Positions 18,079 through 26,150 are shown, counted from the first letter of the stretch. The stretch is DNA of 64,000 nucleotides from an uncultured Pseudovibrio sp. (GCA_947496145.1 CANMBS010000002.1:186001-250000), one strand, 5' to 3'. The notes: generated from the letters alone by a model not told the origin. Numbers and translations: made by a program.

Positions 18079-19342
18079 GTTCGTCGCCTCTCTTAGTTCA
18101 TCAGAACTGAGTTTTCTTCAATATAACTGGGAGGTGTTTGCCCATCCCCATCAGCGCCCGCCGCGACAGGACTGGAGCTGCTGGCTCCTCATGGGAGGGC
18201 GCGGTGCTGGCAAAACCAGAGCTGGAGCAGAGTGGGTTCGGGCAAAGACCTCAGGCCAAAACTGGGCGGGCCCCGCAGCGGGGAATATTGCGCTTGTCGG
18301 ACAAACCTATGCAGATGTGCGCGAAGTGATGATTGAAGGTATCTCCGGCGTGCTTGCGGTGCATCCGACAAATCAAAGACCGCAGTGGAACCCGTCACGC
18401 CGCCGCCTTGAATGGCAAAACGGAGCCATTGCGCGCGCGTTTTCCTCCGAAGACCCGGAGGCTTTGCGCGGCCCTCAGTTTGATGCAGCCTGGTGCGATG
18501 AAGCAGGCAAGTGGAGTAACGCAACACAAACGTTTGATATGCTCCAGTTTGGCTTACGCCTTGGTGCCCATCCGCAGCAAATGGTAACAACAACGCCCAA
18601 ATCCACCCCGCTGCTCAAAAGGCTGCTGCAAGACCGAAACACAGTGCTGACCAAAGCAGGCACCCGTGCCAACGCCGCCTTTCTTGCTGCAAACTTTCTG
18701 CAACAAATGGCAGAACGGTACGGCGGTACACGGCTCGGCAGGCAAGAGTTGGATGGCGAGCTGATTGAGGATCGTGAGGACGCGCTGTTTGCCCGCAAGT
18801 GGTTCGAAGCGGGCCGCCTGCGCGAATGGCCGGACCTGAAGCGGATTGTCGTTGCAATCGACCCGCCAGCCACCTCCGGCAAATCCGCAGATGCATGCGG
18901 TATCATTGCAGCAGGTATCTCGGAAGCAGGTGACCTGTTCCTGTTAAGAGACAGGACGGCACAGGGACTAAGACCAGCCGCATGGGCACAGCAAGCCATC
19001 GGGCTGTACCACGAACTTGAAGCCGATTGCCTGCTGGCAGAAGTTAATCAGGGCGGCGAAATGGTGCGTGAGGTGATTGAGGCCGTTGATGCCAGCGTTC
19101 CGGTCCGCTCTGTCCACGCAACGCGCAGCAAGCGTCGCCGGGCTGAGCCTGTGGCTTTGCTTTATGAGCAAGGCCGTGTCCACCACTGCGGCACGTTTCC
19201 TGAACTGGAAGATGAACTGGCAGACTTTGGTGCAAACGGCCTCAGCAATGGCAAGTCACCGGACCGGATGGATGCCCTTGTCTGGGCCATAACAGAATTG
19301 AACCGCCGCCCTCAAGGTGCACCAAGATTACGCGGGCTTTAA
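18011..19342 (+). CDS. GTA large terminase (gp2)
   Basis: A 443-residue DNA-packaging motor protein. The start at 18011 follows GAGGAAAGTG; an ATG at 17981 is in frame but poorly placed. The N-terminal ATPase has Walker A LLMGGRGAGKTRAG (residues 59-72) and Walker B FDAAWCDEAGKW. The C-terminal RNase H-like nuclease has the acidic residues in IVVAIDPPATSGKSADACG, LLAEVNQGGEM and PDRMDALVWAI. This is the HK97/T4-like terminase fused as in Rhodobacter GTA. It threads random host DNA into GTA heads. It is followed by a palindromic repeat region before the portal gene. Confidence 0.93.
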   Translation: MTISETSFRSALQACVSKGRLNEFVASLSSSELSFLQYNWEVFAHPHQRPPRQDWSCWLLMGGRGAGKTRAGAEWVRAKTSGQNWAGPAAGNIALVGQTYADVREVMIEGISGVLAVHPTNQRPQWNPSRRRLEWQNGAIARAFSSEDPEALRGPQFDAAWCDEAGKWSNATQTFDMLQFGLRLGAHPQQMVTTTPKSTPLLKRLLQDRNTVLTKAGTRANAAFLAANFLQQMAERYGGTRLGRQELDGELIEDREDALFARKWFEAGRLREWPDLKRIVVAIDPPATSGKSADACGIIAAGISEAGDLFLLRDRTAQGLRPAAWAQQAIGLYHELEADCLLAEVNQGGEMVREVIEAVDASVPVRSVHATRSKRRRAEPVALLYEQGRVHHCGTFPELEDELADFGANGLSNGKSPDRMDALVWAITELNRRPQGAPRLRGL

Positions 19343-19343
19343 A

Positions 19344-19443
19344 GCGTATCTCTGAAAAGTGGGCACCGGTTTTCAGATAAAGATACGCAAAAACAAAAGC
19401 TAAAGCAGATCAAGCGTTTCAGCTTAAACGCGAACTGCTTTAG
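19344..19443. repeat. Two tandem palindromic repeat elements between GTA terminase and portal genes
   Basis: Element 1 (19344-19388): GCGTATCT pairs with AGATACGC and, inside, CTGAAAA pairs with TTTTCAG around a GTGGGCACCGG loop. It resembles the extragenic palindromes common in Rhizobiales. Element 2 (19400-19443): CTAAAGCAG pairs with CTGCTTTAG and, inside, GCGTTT pairs with AAACGC. The right half of element 2 recurs at 58484-58506 with 22 of 23 bases identical. They begin two bases after the terminase stop, inside what should be one transcript. Confidence 0.75.
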
Positions 19444-19573
19444 GCCCAAACAGGAAAAACTCTGACAGTTAAAGAGGTTAGCTCGCAAACTTGATTCAGT
19501 CTGCGAATGACTTCATGTGCGCCCGATTCCTTGAATCAAAACATTAAGTTAGAGCGAAAAGGACTCTTTTCTC

Positions 19574-20752
19574 ATGGGGTTACGCAGGTTTCTTGATTCA
19601 GTTTTTTCACCAGCCAGCGAGCGCAAAGCCTCACGGACAAAATCCGTCGCTCTCATGCGGTTTGGCGAAGGGGCCGTCTGGACCCCGCGCAACTATGAAT
19701 CACTTATAAACCAGGGTTATTTACGAAACACTATCGCCTATCGGTGTGTGCGCCTGATTTCTGAAGCTGCTGCAAATGTGTCACTCACTTTGAAGGCAGG
19801 TGATCAGGAACTGGAAGCGCATCCCCTGCTGGATTTACTGGCCCAGCCAACACCAATGCAAACGCGGCGCTCGTTTTTAGAAGAGGTCTATGGCTTCCTG
19901 CTGGTCTCCGGCAATGCTTATGTGGAAGCCGTCTCACTGGACGGGGAGCCGCGAGAGCTGCATGCTTTACGCCCGGACCGCATGAAGGTGCTGGTGGACG
20001 AGAGCGGATGGGTGGAGGCCCATGAGTATCAGGTGGCAGGTCGCAAAGTGGCGCTCAGACAGGCGGAGGGTGATAAGATCAAGCCGGTCCTGCACATCAA
20101 ACTGTTTAATCCGCTCAATGATCATTACGGTTTCGCGCCCATTGAAGCGGCGCAGATTGCGCTCGATGTGCATAATGCTGCGGGCAGCTGGAATAAATCT
20201 TTGCTCGACAATGCTGCCTGTCCCACCGGAGCGCTGGTCTACGGTGCTGGTGATGCCATGAATATGACTGACGACCAGTTCCACCGCCTTAAGGAAGAAC
20301 TGGAAAGCTCCTATCAGGGCGCAAAAAACGCAGGCCGCCCCATGCTGCTGGAAGGCGGTCTGGACTGGAAGCAAATGGGCATGTCGCCCAAAGATATGGA
20401 CTTTATAGAGCTGAAAAACATCGCCGCGCGGGAAATCGCGCTGGCCTTTGGTGTGCCGCCCATGTTGCTGGGCATCCCCGGAGACAACACCTACGCCAAT
20501 TATCAGGAGGCCAACCGCGCCTTCTGGCGGCTTACGATTGTCCCGCTCGCCTCCCGCGTTCTCTCGGAGCTGTCAAGCTGGCTGTCCGAAGCCTATAGCG
20601 AAAAACTGTCTCTGGAGATGGATTTGGACGCTGTCGAAGCACTTGCACAGGAGCGTAAGGCTCTGTGGGACCGCGTAACAGCCGCAGACTTCCTCACGAG
20701 CGATGAAAAGCGCATGGCGGTTGGCTACGGTGCGGAGGGTCATGATGAGTGA
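19574..20752 (+). CDS. GTA portal protein, HK97 family (gp3)
   Basis: A 392-residue portal protein forming the head vertex through which DNA passes. Family landmarks include WTPRNYESLINQGYLRNTIAYRCV near the N-terminus (shown in part), LHIKLFNPLNDHYGFAPIEAA in the middle, and IALAFGVPPMLLGIPGD followed by NYQEANRAFWR. It lies 231 bases after the terminase, separated by palindromic repeats. The next small gene starts inside its last codons. Length and motifs are normal for GTA gp3. Confidence 0.93.
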   Translation: MGLRRFLDSVFSPASERKASRTKSVALMRFGEGAVWTPRNYESLINQGYLRNTIAYRCVRLISEAAANVSLTLKAGDQELEAHPLLDLLAQPTPMQTRRSFLEEVYGFLLVSGNAYVEAVSLDGEPRELHALRPDRMKVLVDESGWVEAHEYQVAGRKVALRQAEGDKIKPVLHIKLFNPLNDHYGFAPIEAAQIALDVHNAAGSWNKSLLDNAACPTGALVYGAGDAMNMTDDQFHRLKEELESSYQGAKNAGRPMLLEGGLDWKQMGMSPKDMDFIELKNIAAREIALAFGVPPMLLGIPGDNTYANYQEANRAFWRLTIVPLASRVLSELSSWLSEAYSEKLSLEMDLDAVEALAQERKALWDRVTAADFLTSDEKRMAVGYGAEGHDE

Positions 20753-20933
20753 GCTGATAACGGCCCTAAGCGAGCGAGGCGATCTGGCCCATGTGGTTCT
20801 GGGCGCTTGGGCTGGCACCTCCACCTCCATGCTGCTCTGGGCCTTAAAGCAAGTCATCCGGTTCAACCGCCGCTTTGAAGAGTTCATGCATGAGCTGGAA
20901 AAGCTCAACCAGATTCTGAAGATGGATCCATAA
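20742..20933 (+). CDS. GTA head formation protein (gp3.5-like)
   Basis: A 63-residue protein starting at ATG 20742 (an alternative ATG is at 20745), overlapping the portal gene by 11 bases, after GGAGGG. It has a hydrophobic middle (HVVLGAWAGTSTSMLLWALK) and a basic, then acidic helical tail. Position and size match RcGTA gene 3.5 (rcc01685 family), needed for head formation. Assignment rests on position, size and the single hydrophobic helix. Confidence 0.75.
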   Translation: MMSELITALSERGDLAHVVLGAWAGTSTSMLLWALKQVIRFNRRFEEFMHELEKLNQILKMDP

Positions 20934-20982
20934 ATATGCACATAGAATATATTGAGATAAATGAAACGGTTAGGAGGGGGCT

Positions 20983-21162
20983 TTGAATCAAAGTCAGAAA
21001 GCAGGCATCCCGTTACAGGAGCTGAAACAGCACCCTGACGAATGTCACAAAGACCCTCCGCAGCAAACCTTTGCCAACTTCACGCAGGCACTTGCAGGCG
21101 CGTTGCAGCAACGCCGCGCCAATAAGCCGAAAAGCATCGGTCTTGCAGCCGCAAAGACCTGA
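20983..21162 (+). CDS. Possible small GTA gene with TTG start (59 aa)
   Basis: Read from TTG at 20983, which follows GGAGGGGGC at a good distance, the frame gives 59 residues (start MNQSQKAGIPLQ, end IGLAAAKT) and stops at 21162, just before the prohead protease. The product is polar, rich in Gln, Ala and Lys, without a membrane helix. The next gene also seems to use a TTG start with the same kind of ribosome site. No family recognised. It could be a small head accessory gene missed by ATG-based gene calling. Confidence 0.5.
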   Translation: MNQSQKAGIPLQELKQHPDECHKDPPQQTFANFTQALAGALQQRRANKPKSIGLAAAKT

Positions 21163-21185
21163 AACATATGGAGGGAGGCTTTTAC

Positions 21186-21611
21186 TTGAACACAGACTAC
21201 CCCATCGCCATAGAAGGTTATGCCAGCCGGTTCGAGCAATCTGATCAGGGCGGTGATGTGATGCGTAAAGGTGCGTTTCACAACACTTTGCAAAAGCAAA
21301 AGCTCGCTGATGTGAAAATGCTCTGGCAGCATGATCCCGGCCACCCGATCGGAAAATGGCTCCACATTCAGGAGGACAACAACGGTCTTTACGTGAAAGG
21401 GCTGCTTCATCCGGGGATTGCACAGGGCCGTCAGGCCATCGCCATGGTGCAGGCCGGGATTTTGGATGGATTGTCCATCGGCTTCAAAACCCGCCGCGCC
21501 CGGCGCAACAGCAAAACAGGACAGCGGGATGTGCTCGCCGTTGATCTCTGGGAGATCTCACTGGTCACATTCCCGCTGCTCCCCACAGCACGACTGAACC
21601 TCGTCTCTTAA
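21186..21611 (+). CDS. GTA prohead protease, HK97 family (gp4)
   Basis: A 141-residue serine protease that matures the capsid. The start chosen is TTG 21186 because GGAGGGAGG lies seven bases upstream; ATG 21168 is in frame but has no ribosome site and would place the GGAGG run inside the gene. Family motifs are the N-terminal IEGYASRFEQSDQGGDVMRK, the catalytic His in WQHDPGHPIG (near residue 45), and the Ser in GILDGLSIGFKT, followed by EISLVTFPLLPTA. It is immediately upstream of the major capsid gene, as in all HK97-type modules. Confidence 0.9.
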   Translation: MNTDYPIAIEGYASRFEQSDQGGDVMRKGAFHNTLQKQKLADVKMLWQHDPGHPIGKWLHIQEDNNGLYVKGLLHPGIAQGRQAIAMVQAGILDGLSIGFKTRRARRNSKTGQRDVLAVDLWEISLVTFPLLPTARLNLVS

Positions 21612-21637
21612 ACACGAAAAATATATGGAATACCTGC

Positions 21638-21662
21638 CTGTGGTGTCGCTCCGATACTACAG
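21638..21662 (+). promoter_or_regulatory. Stem-loop ahead of the major capsid gene
   Basis: CTGTGGTGTC pairs with GATACTACAG (10 pairs including two G-U) around a GCTCC loop. It lies between the prohead protease stop and the capsid start at 21694. No T run follows, so it is not an intrinsic terminator. It may protect or process the capsid mRNA, which must be the most abundant of the cluster; this is inference. Confidence 0.45.
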
Positions 21663-21693
21663 ATCCTATGTGAAAACTAAGGAAAATAATCCT

Positions 21694-23037
21694 ATGAAAT
21701 CCACATGTAATCCAGCTTTGGAAACCAAGGACTTTGCTCGGGAATCTGCTGGCAAAGCAGCTATGCCCAACCTCTCAGGTCATGCCAGCGGTCAGTTAGC
21801 TACCGGTATCAGCGTCTCAGGCACCTCTGACAGCTTCGACCAGATGCAAAGCGCTTATCATGAGTACACCCAAACCAATGACATGCGACTGGCAGAACTG
21901 GAGCAAAAGTCCTCAAGCGATGTGCTTCTGGATGAAAAGCTTGCCCGTCTGGACGAGATTATCGATGGGCAACTGCGCCATTTAAATGAGCTTCAGCTTA
22001 AATCCCGGCGTCTGCCACGGGCTCAGCCTGAAAAGGCAATGAGCAACACGGCGGAGGTCGAACATAAATCAGCTTTTGAGACCTATATGCGCAAAGGGCA
22101 GGAGACGTCTTTGCGGGCGCTGGAGCAAAAAGCTGCCATGTCCGTTGGTGTTGAAACGGATGGCGGATTTCTGGTTCCCCAGCAGCTGGAAACGGATATC
22201 CTGCGCCGTATCACAACTCTGTCGCCCATCCGCTCTATTGCTGGCAGTCGCAAAATCTCCGGCAATTCCTACCGCCGTCCCGTTGTTTCCGCAAATCCAA
22301 GTGCGGACTGGGAGAACGAGACCGACAGCCGCACAACAGCCACAAACGGTATGAAGCTGAAACTGCGTGACTTCAAAATCTACGAGTTGTCTGCGCTCCC
22401 CGCCGTGACCCAGACCCTGCTTGACGATTCTGCTGTCAATATTGGCGAGGTCCTTGCAGAAGAAGTGGAAACCGTCTTTGCAGAAAAAGAATCCGAGGCT
22501 TTTGTTATCGGGGATGGGACGAACAAGCCGAAGGGTCTTCTGAAGGGAGATAAACACGAGGGCCTGACAGATACGGGCCTGTCCATCGGCTACACCAAAA
22601 CAGGCGCACCCGGTGCATTTCCCTCATCCCATCCGGGCGACATCCTGATCTCGTTGATTTATGGTGTAAAAACCAGCATTCGCCGCAACGCCCGCTTCCT
22701 GTTTAATCGTAAAACCCAGGCAGCAATCCGCCAGCTCAAAGATGGTCAGAACAACTACCTCTGGCAACCGCCTGCGTCAGCCGGGGCTGAGCCAAGCCTG
22801 ATGGGCTTTCCGGTCACAGAAGCTGAGCATATGCCCGATATGGGAGCAACTGAAGACCCGTTTGCGGTTGCCTTTGGGGATTTTCAGCGCGGTTACATGG
22901 TGGTGGACCGTGTCGGCATATCAGTTCTGCGTGATCCTTACACAAGCAAACCCAACGTGCTGTTTTACATCACCAAGCGCGTTGGCGGCGGCATCATGGA
23001 CTATGACGCCTATAAGCTGCTCAGCTTCAGCTCTTAA
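21694..23037 (+). CDS. GTA major capsid protein, HK97 family (gp5)
   Basis: A 447-residue capsid protein. The start at 21694 (MKSTCNPALE) follows AAGGA; the frame is open upstream to 21625 but that part contains a stem-loop. Residues about 50-115 are a charged helical delta domain (MRLAELEQKSSSDVLLDEKL) that acts as scaffold and is removed by the prohead protease in this family. The mature HK97 fold starts near AMSVGVETDGGFLVPQQLE and includes SPIRSIAGSRKISGNSYRRP and FVIGDGTNKPKGLL. Capsid for small GTA heads. Confidence 0.93.
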   Translation: MKSTCNPALETKDFARESAGKAAMPNLSGHASGQLATGISVSGTSDSFDQMQSAYHEYTQTNDMRLAELEQKSSSDVLLDEKLARLDEIIDGQLRHLNELQLKSRRLPRAQPEKAMSNTAEVEHKSAFETYMRKGQETSLRALEQKAAMSVGVETDGGFLVPQQLETDILRRITTLSPIRSIAGSRKISGNSYRRPVVSANPSADWENETDSRTTATNGMKLKLRDFKIYELSALPAVTQTLLDDSAVNIGEVLAEEVETVFAEKESEAFVIGDGTNKPKGLLKGDKHEGLTDTGLSIGYTKTGAPGAFPSSHPGDILISLIYGVKTSIRRNARFLFNRKTQAAIRQLKDGQNNYLWQPPASAGAEPSLMGFPVTEAEHMPDMGATEDPFAVAFGDFQRGYMVVDRVGISVLRDPYTSKPNVLFYITKRVGGGIMDYDAYKLLSFSS

Positions 23038-23076
23038 GCACCCACACACCTGAGAAACCAAAGAGGAGGAGCCGCC

Positions 23077-23649
23077 GTGACGGCTATACTCACAGTGCCA
23101 CCGGCTCTGGAGCCGGTTTCGCTTGCCCAGGCGCATGCGCAGCTCAGGGTATCGCACACCCATGAGGATGACCTGATCCAGCGTCTGATCAAAGCCGCCC
23201 GCGAGCAGGTGGAAATGCTGACACGGCGCGCGCTCATCGAGCAGGAATGGCGTCTCCGGCTTGATGACCTGCCACCTGACCGCCTGATCCGCCTGCCAGT
23301 AGCCCCGGTTGCGCAGGTCCTCAAGGTCTACACCTACGACTGCGAAGGTAATCAGCATCAGGTGCCCGCCGCCGACTATCAGGCGGACTTAGCAGGAAAC
23401 CCGGCACGCCTGCGCATCAAGGCTGGTGTGCTGGGATCATTACGCGACCTCAACGGCATCGAGATTGATTTTAAAGCAGGTTACGGGGCAGCGGCAAACG
23501 CCGTCCCCGCAGGTCTGCAAACCGCCATACTTATGCTGGTTGGCTTCTGGTACGAGCGCCGCACCATGCTGGAAGAAGAGCGCCTGACTGGCCTGTTGCC
23601 CCACGGGTTTGAAGCAGCGCTTTCCCCTTACAAGGTGCTCAGAATATGA
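23077..23649 (+). CDS. GTA head-tail connector protein (gp6)
   Basis: A 190-residue adaptor of the phage gp6-like head-tail connector family. GTG start preceded by GAGGAGGAG. N-terminal features are PVSLAQAHAQLRVSHTHEDDL and then IKAAREQVEMLTRRAL, typical of connector proteins, followed by a beta-rich middle and IDFKAGYGAAANAVPAGLQTA (in part). Its last codons overlap the gp7 start by four bases. It docks onto the portal ring. Confidence 0.85.
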   Translation: MTAILTVPPALEPVSLAQAHAQLRVSHTHEDDLIQRLIKAAREQVEMLTRRALIEQEWRLRLDDLPPDRLIRLPVAPVAQVLKVYTYDCEGNQHQVPAADYQADLAGNPARLRIKAGVLGSLRDLNGIEIDFKAGYGAAANAVPAGLQTAILMLVGFWYERRTMLEEERLTGLLPHGFEAALSPYKVLRI

Positions 23650-23984
23650 GGGCGGCTGGTGACTTAAACGAACCACTGGTGCTGCAACGCTCACAGCACA
23701 CCAACAGCACCAACGGGTCCCGTTCCCAAACCTATCAGCATGTAGCACTGGTTTGGGGGCGGGTGCAGGTCTCCAGAGGCACAGAAGGGACAGCAGCGGG
23801 CAGACTGGCAAGTGCCTATCCGCTCACCATTACCCTGCGCCGCCGCACCGACATTGCAGAAGGCTGGCGCATTGATCGCGCCGGGCAGCTCCTTCGTGTG
23901 GTTTCTGTGACCCCGGGTGCTCCGCGTGATCCATTCATGAAGGTGTCCTGCCAGTTGGAGGAGGGCAGCAATGACGGGGCTTGA
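23646..23984 (+). CDS. GTA head closure / stopper protein (gp7)
   Basis: A 112-residue head-tail adaptor of the phage head closure family. Characteristic parts are MRAAGDLNEPLVLQRSQ, then YQHVALVWGRVQVSRGTE and the terminal LLRVVSVTPGAPRDPFMKVS. It starts in the gp6 stop and overlaps gp8 by 14 bases. It seals the head before tail joining (family knowledge). Confidence 0.83.
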   Translation: MRAAGDLNEPLVLQRSQHTNSTNGSRSQTYQHVALVWGRVQVSRGTEGTAAGRLASAYPLTITLRRRTDIAEGWRIDRAGQLLRVVSVTPGAPRDPFMKVSCQLEEGSNDGA

Positions 23985-24378
23985 GTTCAGAAAAGCCCTG
24001 TTTCAGGCAATTCACACCAAAGCCGCTCTCAAGCCGTATCTGGGCGATCCACTGCGTTTGTTTGATGGTGTGCCACGCGGCGCAAAGCTGCCCTACGCCA
24101 CACTGGAGGCAGTAACAACCCAGTTACTGACCGGACATCTGGAGGAGGGGGAGCGCTTAACAGGGTCCATCGGCGTTTACTCCCGCCATGTTGATCGCTC
24201 TCAGGTACTGGAGGTCCTTCAGCTTTTAAATGAAGTGCTGGAGATCGGAGTAACGCCCGCAGCAGGTACGGAAGCAGCGGGCCTGAGCATGAGCGAGACC
24301 ACCTGCCGCCGCTTGCAGGATCACCGCACATGGTACGGGCGCATCAAGTTCTCTGTATTGCTGCAACCGGCAGCTTAA
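23971..24378 (+). CDS. GTA tail terminator protein, DUF3168 (gp8)
   Basis: A 135-residue DUF3168 protein in the position of the tail terminator. N-terminal FRKALFQAIHTKAALKPYLG and the central PYATLEAVTTQLLTGHLEEG (in part), followed by GVYSRHVDRSQVLEVLQLL, are family features. It overlaps gp7 by 14 bases and is followed 22 bases later by the major tail protein gene. Confidence 0.85.
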   Translation: MTGLEFRKALFQAIHTKAALKPYLGDPLRLFDGVPRGAKLPYATLEAVTTQLLTGHLEEGERLTGSIGVYSRHVDRSQVLEVLQLLNEVLEIGVTPAAGTEAAGLSMSETTCRRLQDHRTWYGRIKFSVLLQPAA

Positions 24379-24400
24379 ATCAGGCGAGAAAGGAAAGAAG

Positions 24401-24817
24401 ATGGTCGCTCAGGCCGGAAAAGACCTGTTGCTTAAACTCGATGCAGCAGGCACAGGCACCTTTGAAAGCGTCGCAGGTCTGCGTACGCGGCGTCTGGCGC
24501 TTAATGCCAGCCCCGTTGATATCACCGACGCTGAAAGCGCAGGCCGCTGGCGGGAGCTGCTGGCAGGGGCTTCCACCCGTCACGCTTCTTTATCTGGAAG
24601 CGGTTTGTTTCGCGATAAAGCTTCCTCAGAAAAGGTGCGAACTGCTTTTTTTGCCGGTGAGCTGCGCAACTGGCAGATCATTCTGCCGGGTTTTGGACGA
24701 CTGGAAGGGCCGTTTCATCTGTCATCCCTCGAATACTCTGGCGACTACCGTTCAGAAGTGACCTTTGAGATTTCGCTGGAATCTGCCGGGCAACTCACCT
24801 TCACCCCTCTTGCATAA
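24401..24817 (+). CDS. GTA major tail protein (gp9)
   Basis: A 138-residue tail tube protein of the TP901-1 type. It starts MVAQAGKDLLLKLD after GGAAAG and continues with GLRTRRLALNASPVDITDAESA, of which the TR..LN...VD.T segment is the family hallmark, and RELLAGASTRHASLSGSGLF. It should polymerise into the tail tube. An overlapping frame at 24330-24761 is a shadow of this gene. Confidence 0.88.
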   Translation: MVAQAGKDLLLKLDAAGTGTFESVAGLRTRRLALNASPVDITDAESAGRWRELLAGASTRHASLSGSGLFRDKASSEKVRTAFFAGELRNWQIILPGFGRLEGPFHLSSLEYSGDYRSEVTFEISLESAGQLTFTPLA

Positions 24818-24827
24818 GGAAACAGCA

Positions 24828-25187
24828 ATGACAGCAACAGGTTTTTCTCGTGGGGCAAACCGCAGGCGTGGCGAAATCCTTGCAGAACTGGGTGGGCAAA
24901 AGCACATTCTGGTGCTCACGCTTGGAGCCCTGGCGGAGCTGGAAGACGCGCTTTCCTGCGAAAACCTGCAGGACCTCACGGAAAGATTTTCGTCCGGTCA
25001 GCTAAGTGCATCCGACATCATCAAGGTACTGGGGGCAGGGCTGCGTGGTGGAGGGCTGGTCATTGAAAACGAAGAAGTGGCGCAACTCTCTCATGAACGA
25101 GGTGTGCCCGCTCTTGCGAAACTGGCAGGCGAGTTACTCGTTGCTGCCTTCTCGCCAGTAACGCAAAAAACAAAGGACCACCAATGA
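24828..25187 (+). CDS. GTA family tail protein gp10 (DUF3356)
   Basis: A 119-residue protein starting at ATG 24828 after AAGGAAACAG; the frame is open upstream but overlaps gp9. Features are GANRRRGEILAELGGQ, then LTLGALAELEDAL and LGAGLRGGG, matching GTA gp10, which resembles tail assembly chaperones. Its last bases overlap the next gene by four. Confidence 0.85.
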   Translation: MTATGFSRGANRRRGEILAELGGQKHILVLTLGALAELEDALSCENLQDLTERFSSGQLSASDIIKVLGAGLRGGGLVIENEEVAQLSHERGVPALAKLAGELLVAAFSPVTQKTKDHQ

Positions 25188-25393
25188 CAGGCGGGGAGCC
25201 CCAGCACCAGCGTATTCCATGGCAGGAATTGTTGTGCCGGGCCTCAAGAGAACTGGGGTGGACCCCGGACACATTCTGGCAGGCAACGCCAAATGAGCTG
25301 AAGATGGCACTCGCCCCGGTAAGGGCACCTAACACCGCCGCGTTATCGAAAAAATCACTGGATCAACTGCTTCTCCAGTTTCCAGATAAGTGA
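25184..25393 (+). CDS. Phage tail assembly chaperone (gp10.1)
   Basis: A 69-residue protein. The segment IPWQELLCRASRELGWTPDT and FWQATPNELKMAL are typical of the short alphaproteobacterial tail assembly chaperone family, usually sitting between gp10 and the tape-measure gene. It overlaps gp10 by four bases. It probably coats the tape measure protein during tail assembly (family knowledge). Confidence 0.85.
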   Translation: MTGGEPQHQRIPWQELLCRASRELGWTPDTFWQATPNELKMALAPVRAPNTAALSKKSLDQLLLQFPDK

Positions 25394-25406
25394 AGGATCA
25401 TCCCGA

Positions 25407-25940
25407 ATGAGCGATGCACCAGACCTCACTGAGGCCCGCGAGCTGGAAGCAACCATGCAGGAGGTGAACTCTCTTGCAAAAGAGTTTTCCTCTGAGCTGA
25501 GCAGGGGCATTCAAAGCGCCGTTACCTCCGGCAAAGACCTGCAATCAGTCCTCTCTCAGATTGCGCTTAACGTATCTGCTTCCGCGTTAAACAGCGCCCT
25601 CAAGCCACTGGAGAAAATGATAAGCACGGGCATCAGTTCCGTATTTGGCAGTACAGCAGGCATTACGCCTTTTGCAAAGGGCGGGGTTGTCTCCAGCCCA
25701 ACCTTGTTTGCAACGGGAAGCTCCGGGCTGGGTCTGATGGGGGAAGCCGGAGCCGAAGCAATCATGCCATTGCAGAGAGGGCATGACGGACGCCTTGGCG
25801 TTGCTATGACAGGTGCAGCCGCGCAACCAAACATAACCATAAACGTCACAACGCCGGATGTGCGCAGCTTTGAAAGATCTCAGGGACAGATTGCGATGAT
25901 AATGGCCCGCGCCACCGGACGGGGGCGACGCGGGCTATGA
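25407..25940 (+). CDS. GTA tape measure protein (gp11)
   Basis: A 177-residue short tape measure. It has a helical N-terminal half (LEATMQEVNSLAKEFSSELS) and the glycine-rich C-terminal hallmark ITPFAKGGVVSSPTLFATG followed by GLMGEAGAEAIMPLQRG. It is somewhat shorter than RcGTA gp11, predicting a short tail. It is directly followed by two hairpins, the second an intrinsic terminator, before gp12. Confidence 0.88.
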   Translation: MSDAPDLTEARELEATMQEVNSLAKEFSSELSRGIQSAVTSGKDLQSVLSQIALNVSASALNSALKPLEKMISTGISSVFGSTAGITPFAKGGVVSSPTLFATGSSGLGLMGEAGAEAIMPLQRGHDGRLGVAMTGAAAQPNITINVTTPDVRSFERSQGQIAMIMARATGRGRRGL

Positions 25941-25980
25941 CGTCGGCATTGAAGAGGAGGGACTCAAGGACCGACGTTTC

Positions 25981-26011
25981 TTTGCTACCGGACGGTGGTA
26001 GCAAACTTTTT
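25981..26011 (+). terminator. Internal intrinsic terminator between GTA gp11 and gp12
   Basis: TTTGCTACC (25981-25989) pairs perfectly with GGTAGCAAA (25997-26005) around a seven-base loop, followed by CTTTTT. Just upstream, ACGTCGG (25940-25946) and CCGACGT (25971-25977) form another inverted repeat. The 210-base gap containing these is the only long gene-free interval in the tail half of the cluster. Confidence 0.75.
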
Positions 26012-26150
26012 GGAAAAAACCGTTGTTTTGCAAAGAGGGAGGAGCATAAACAACGAACCTGTGCAAATCACACAAATAGCTTTTCCATAACCACCCTATT
26101 AACCGCTTTGCCAGCGACCAGCCTTGAGCCAAGTCAAACAGGAGGGGTAA

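Noticed and set aside
24330-24761. 143-codon forward frame overlapping the tail genes
   Set aside because: It lies in another frame over gp8 and gp9, both of which have family matches and ribosome sites; composition is not protein-like.
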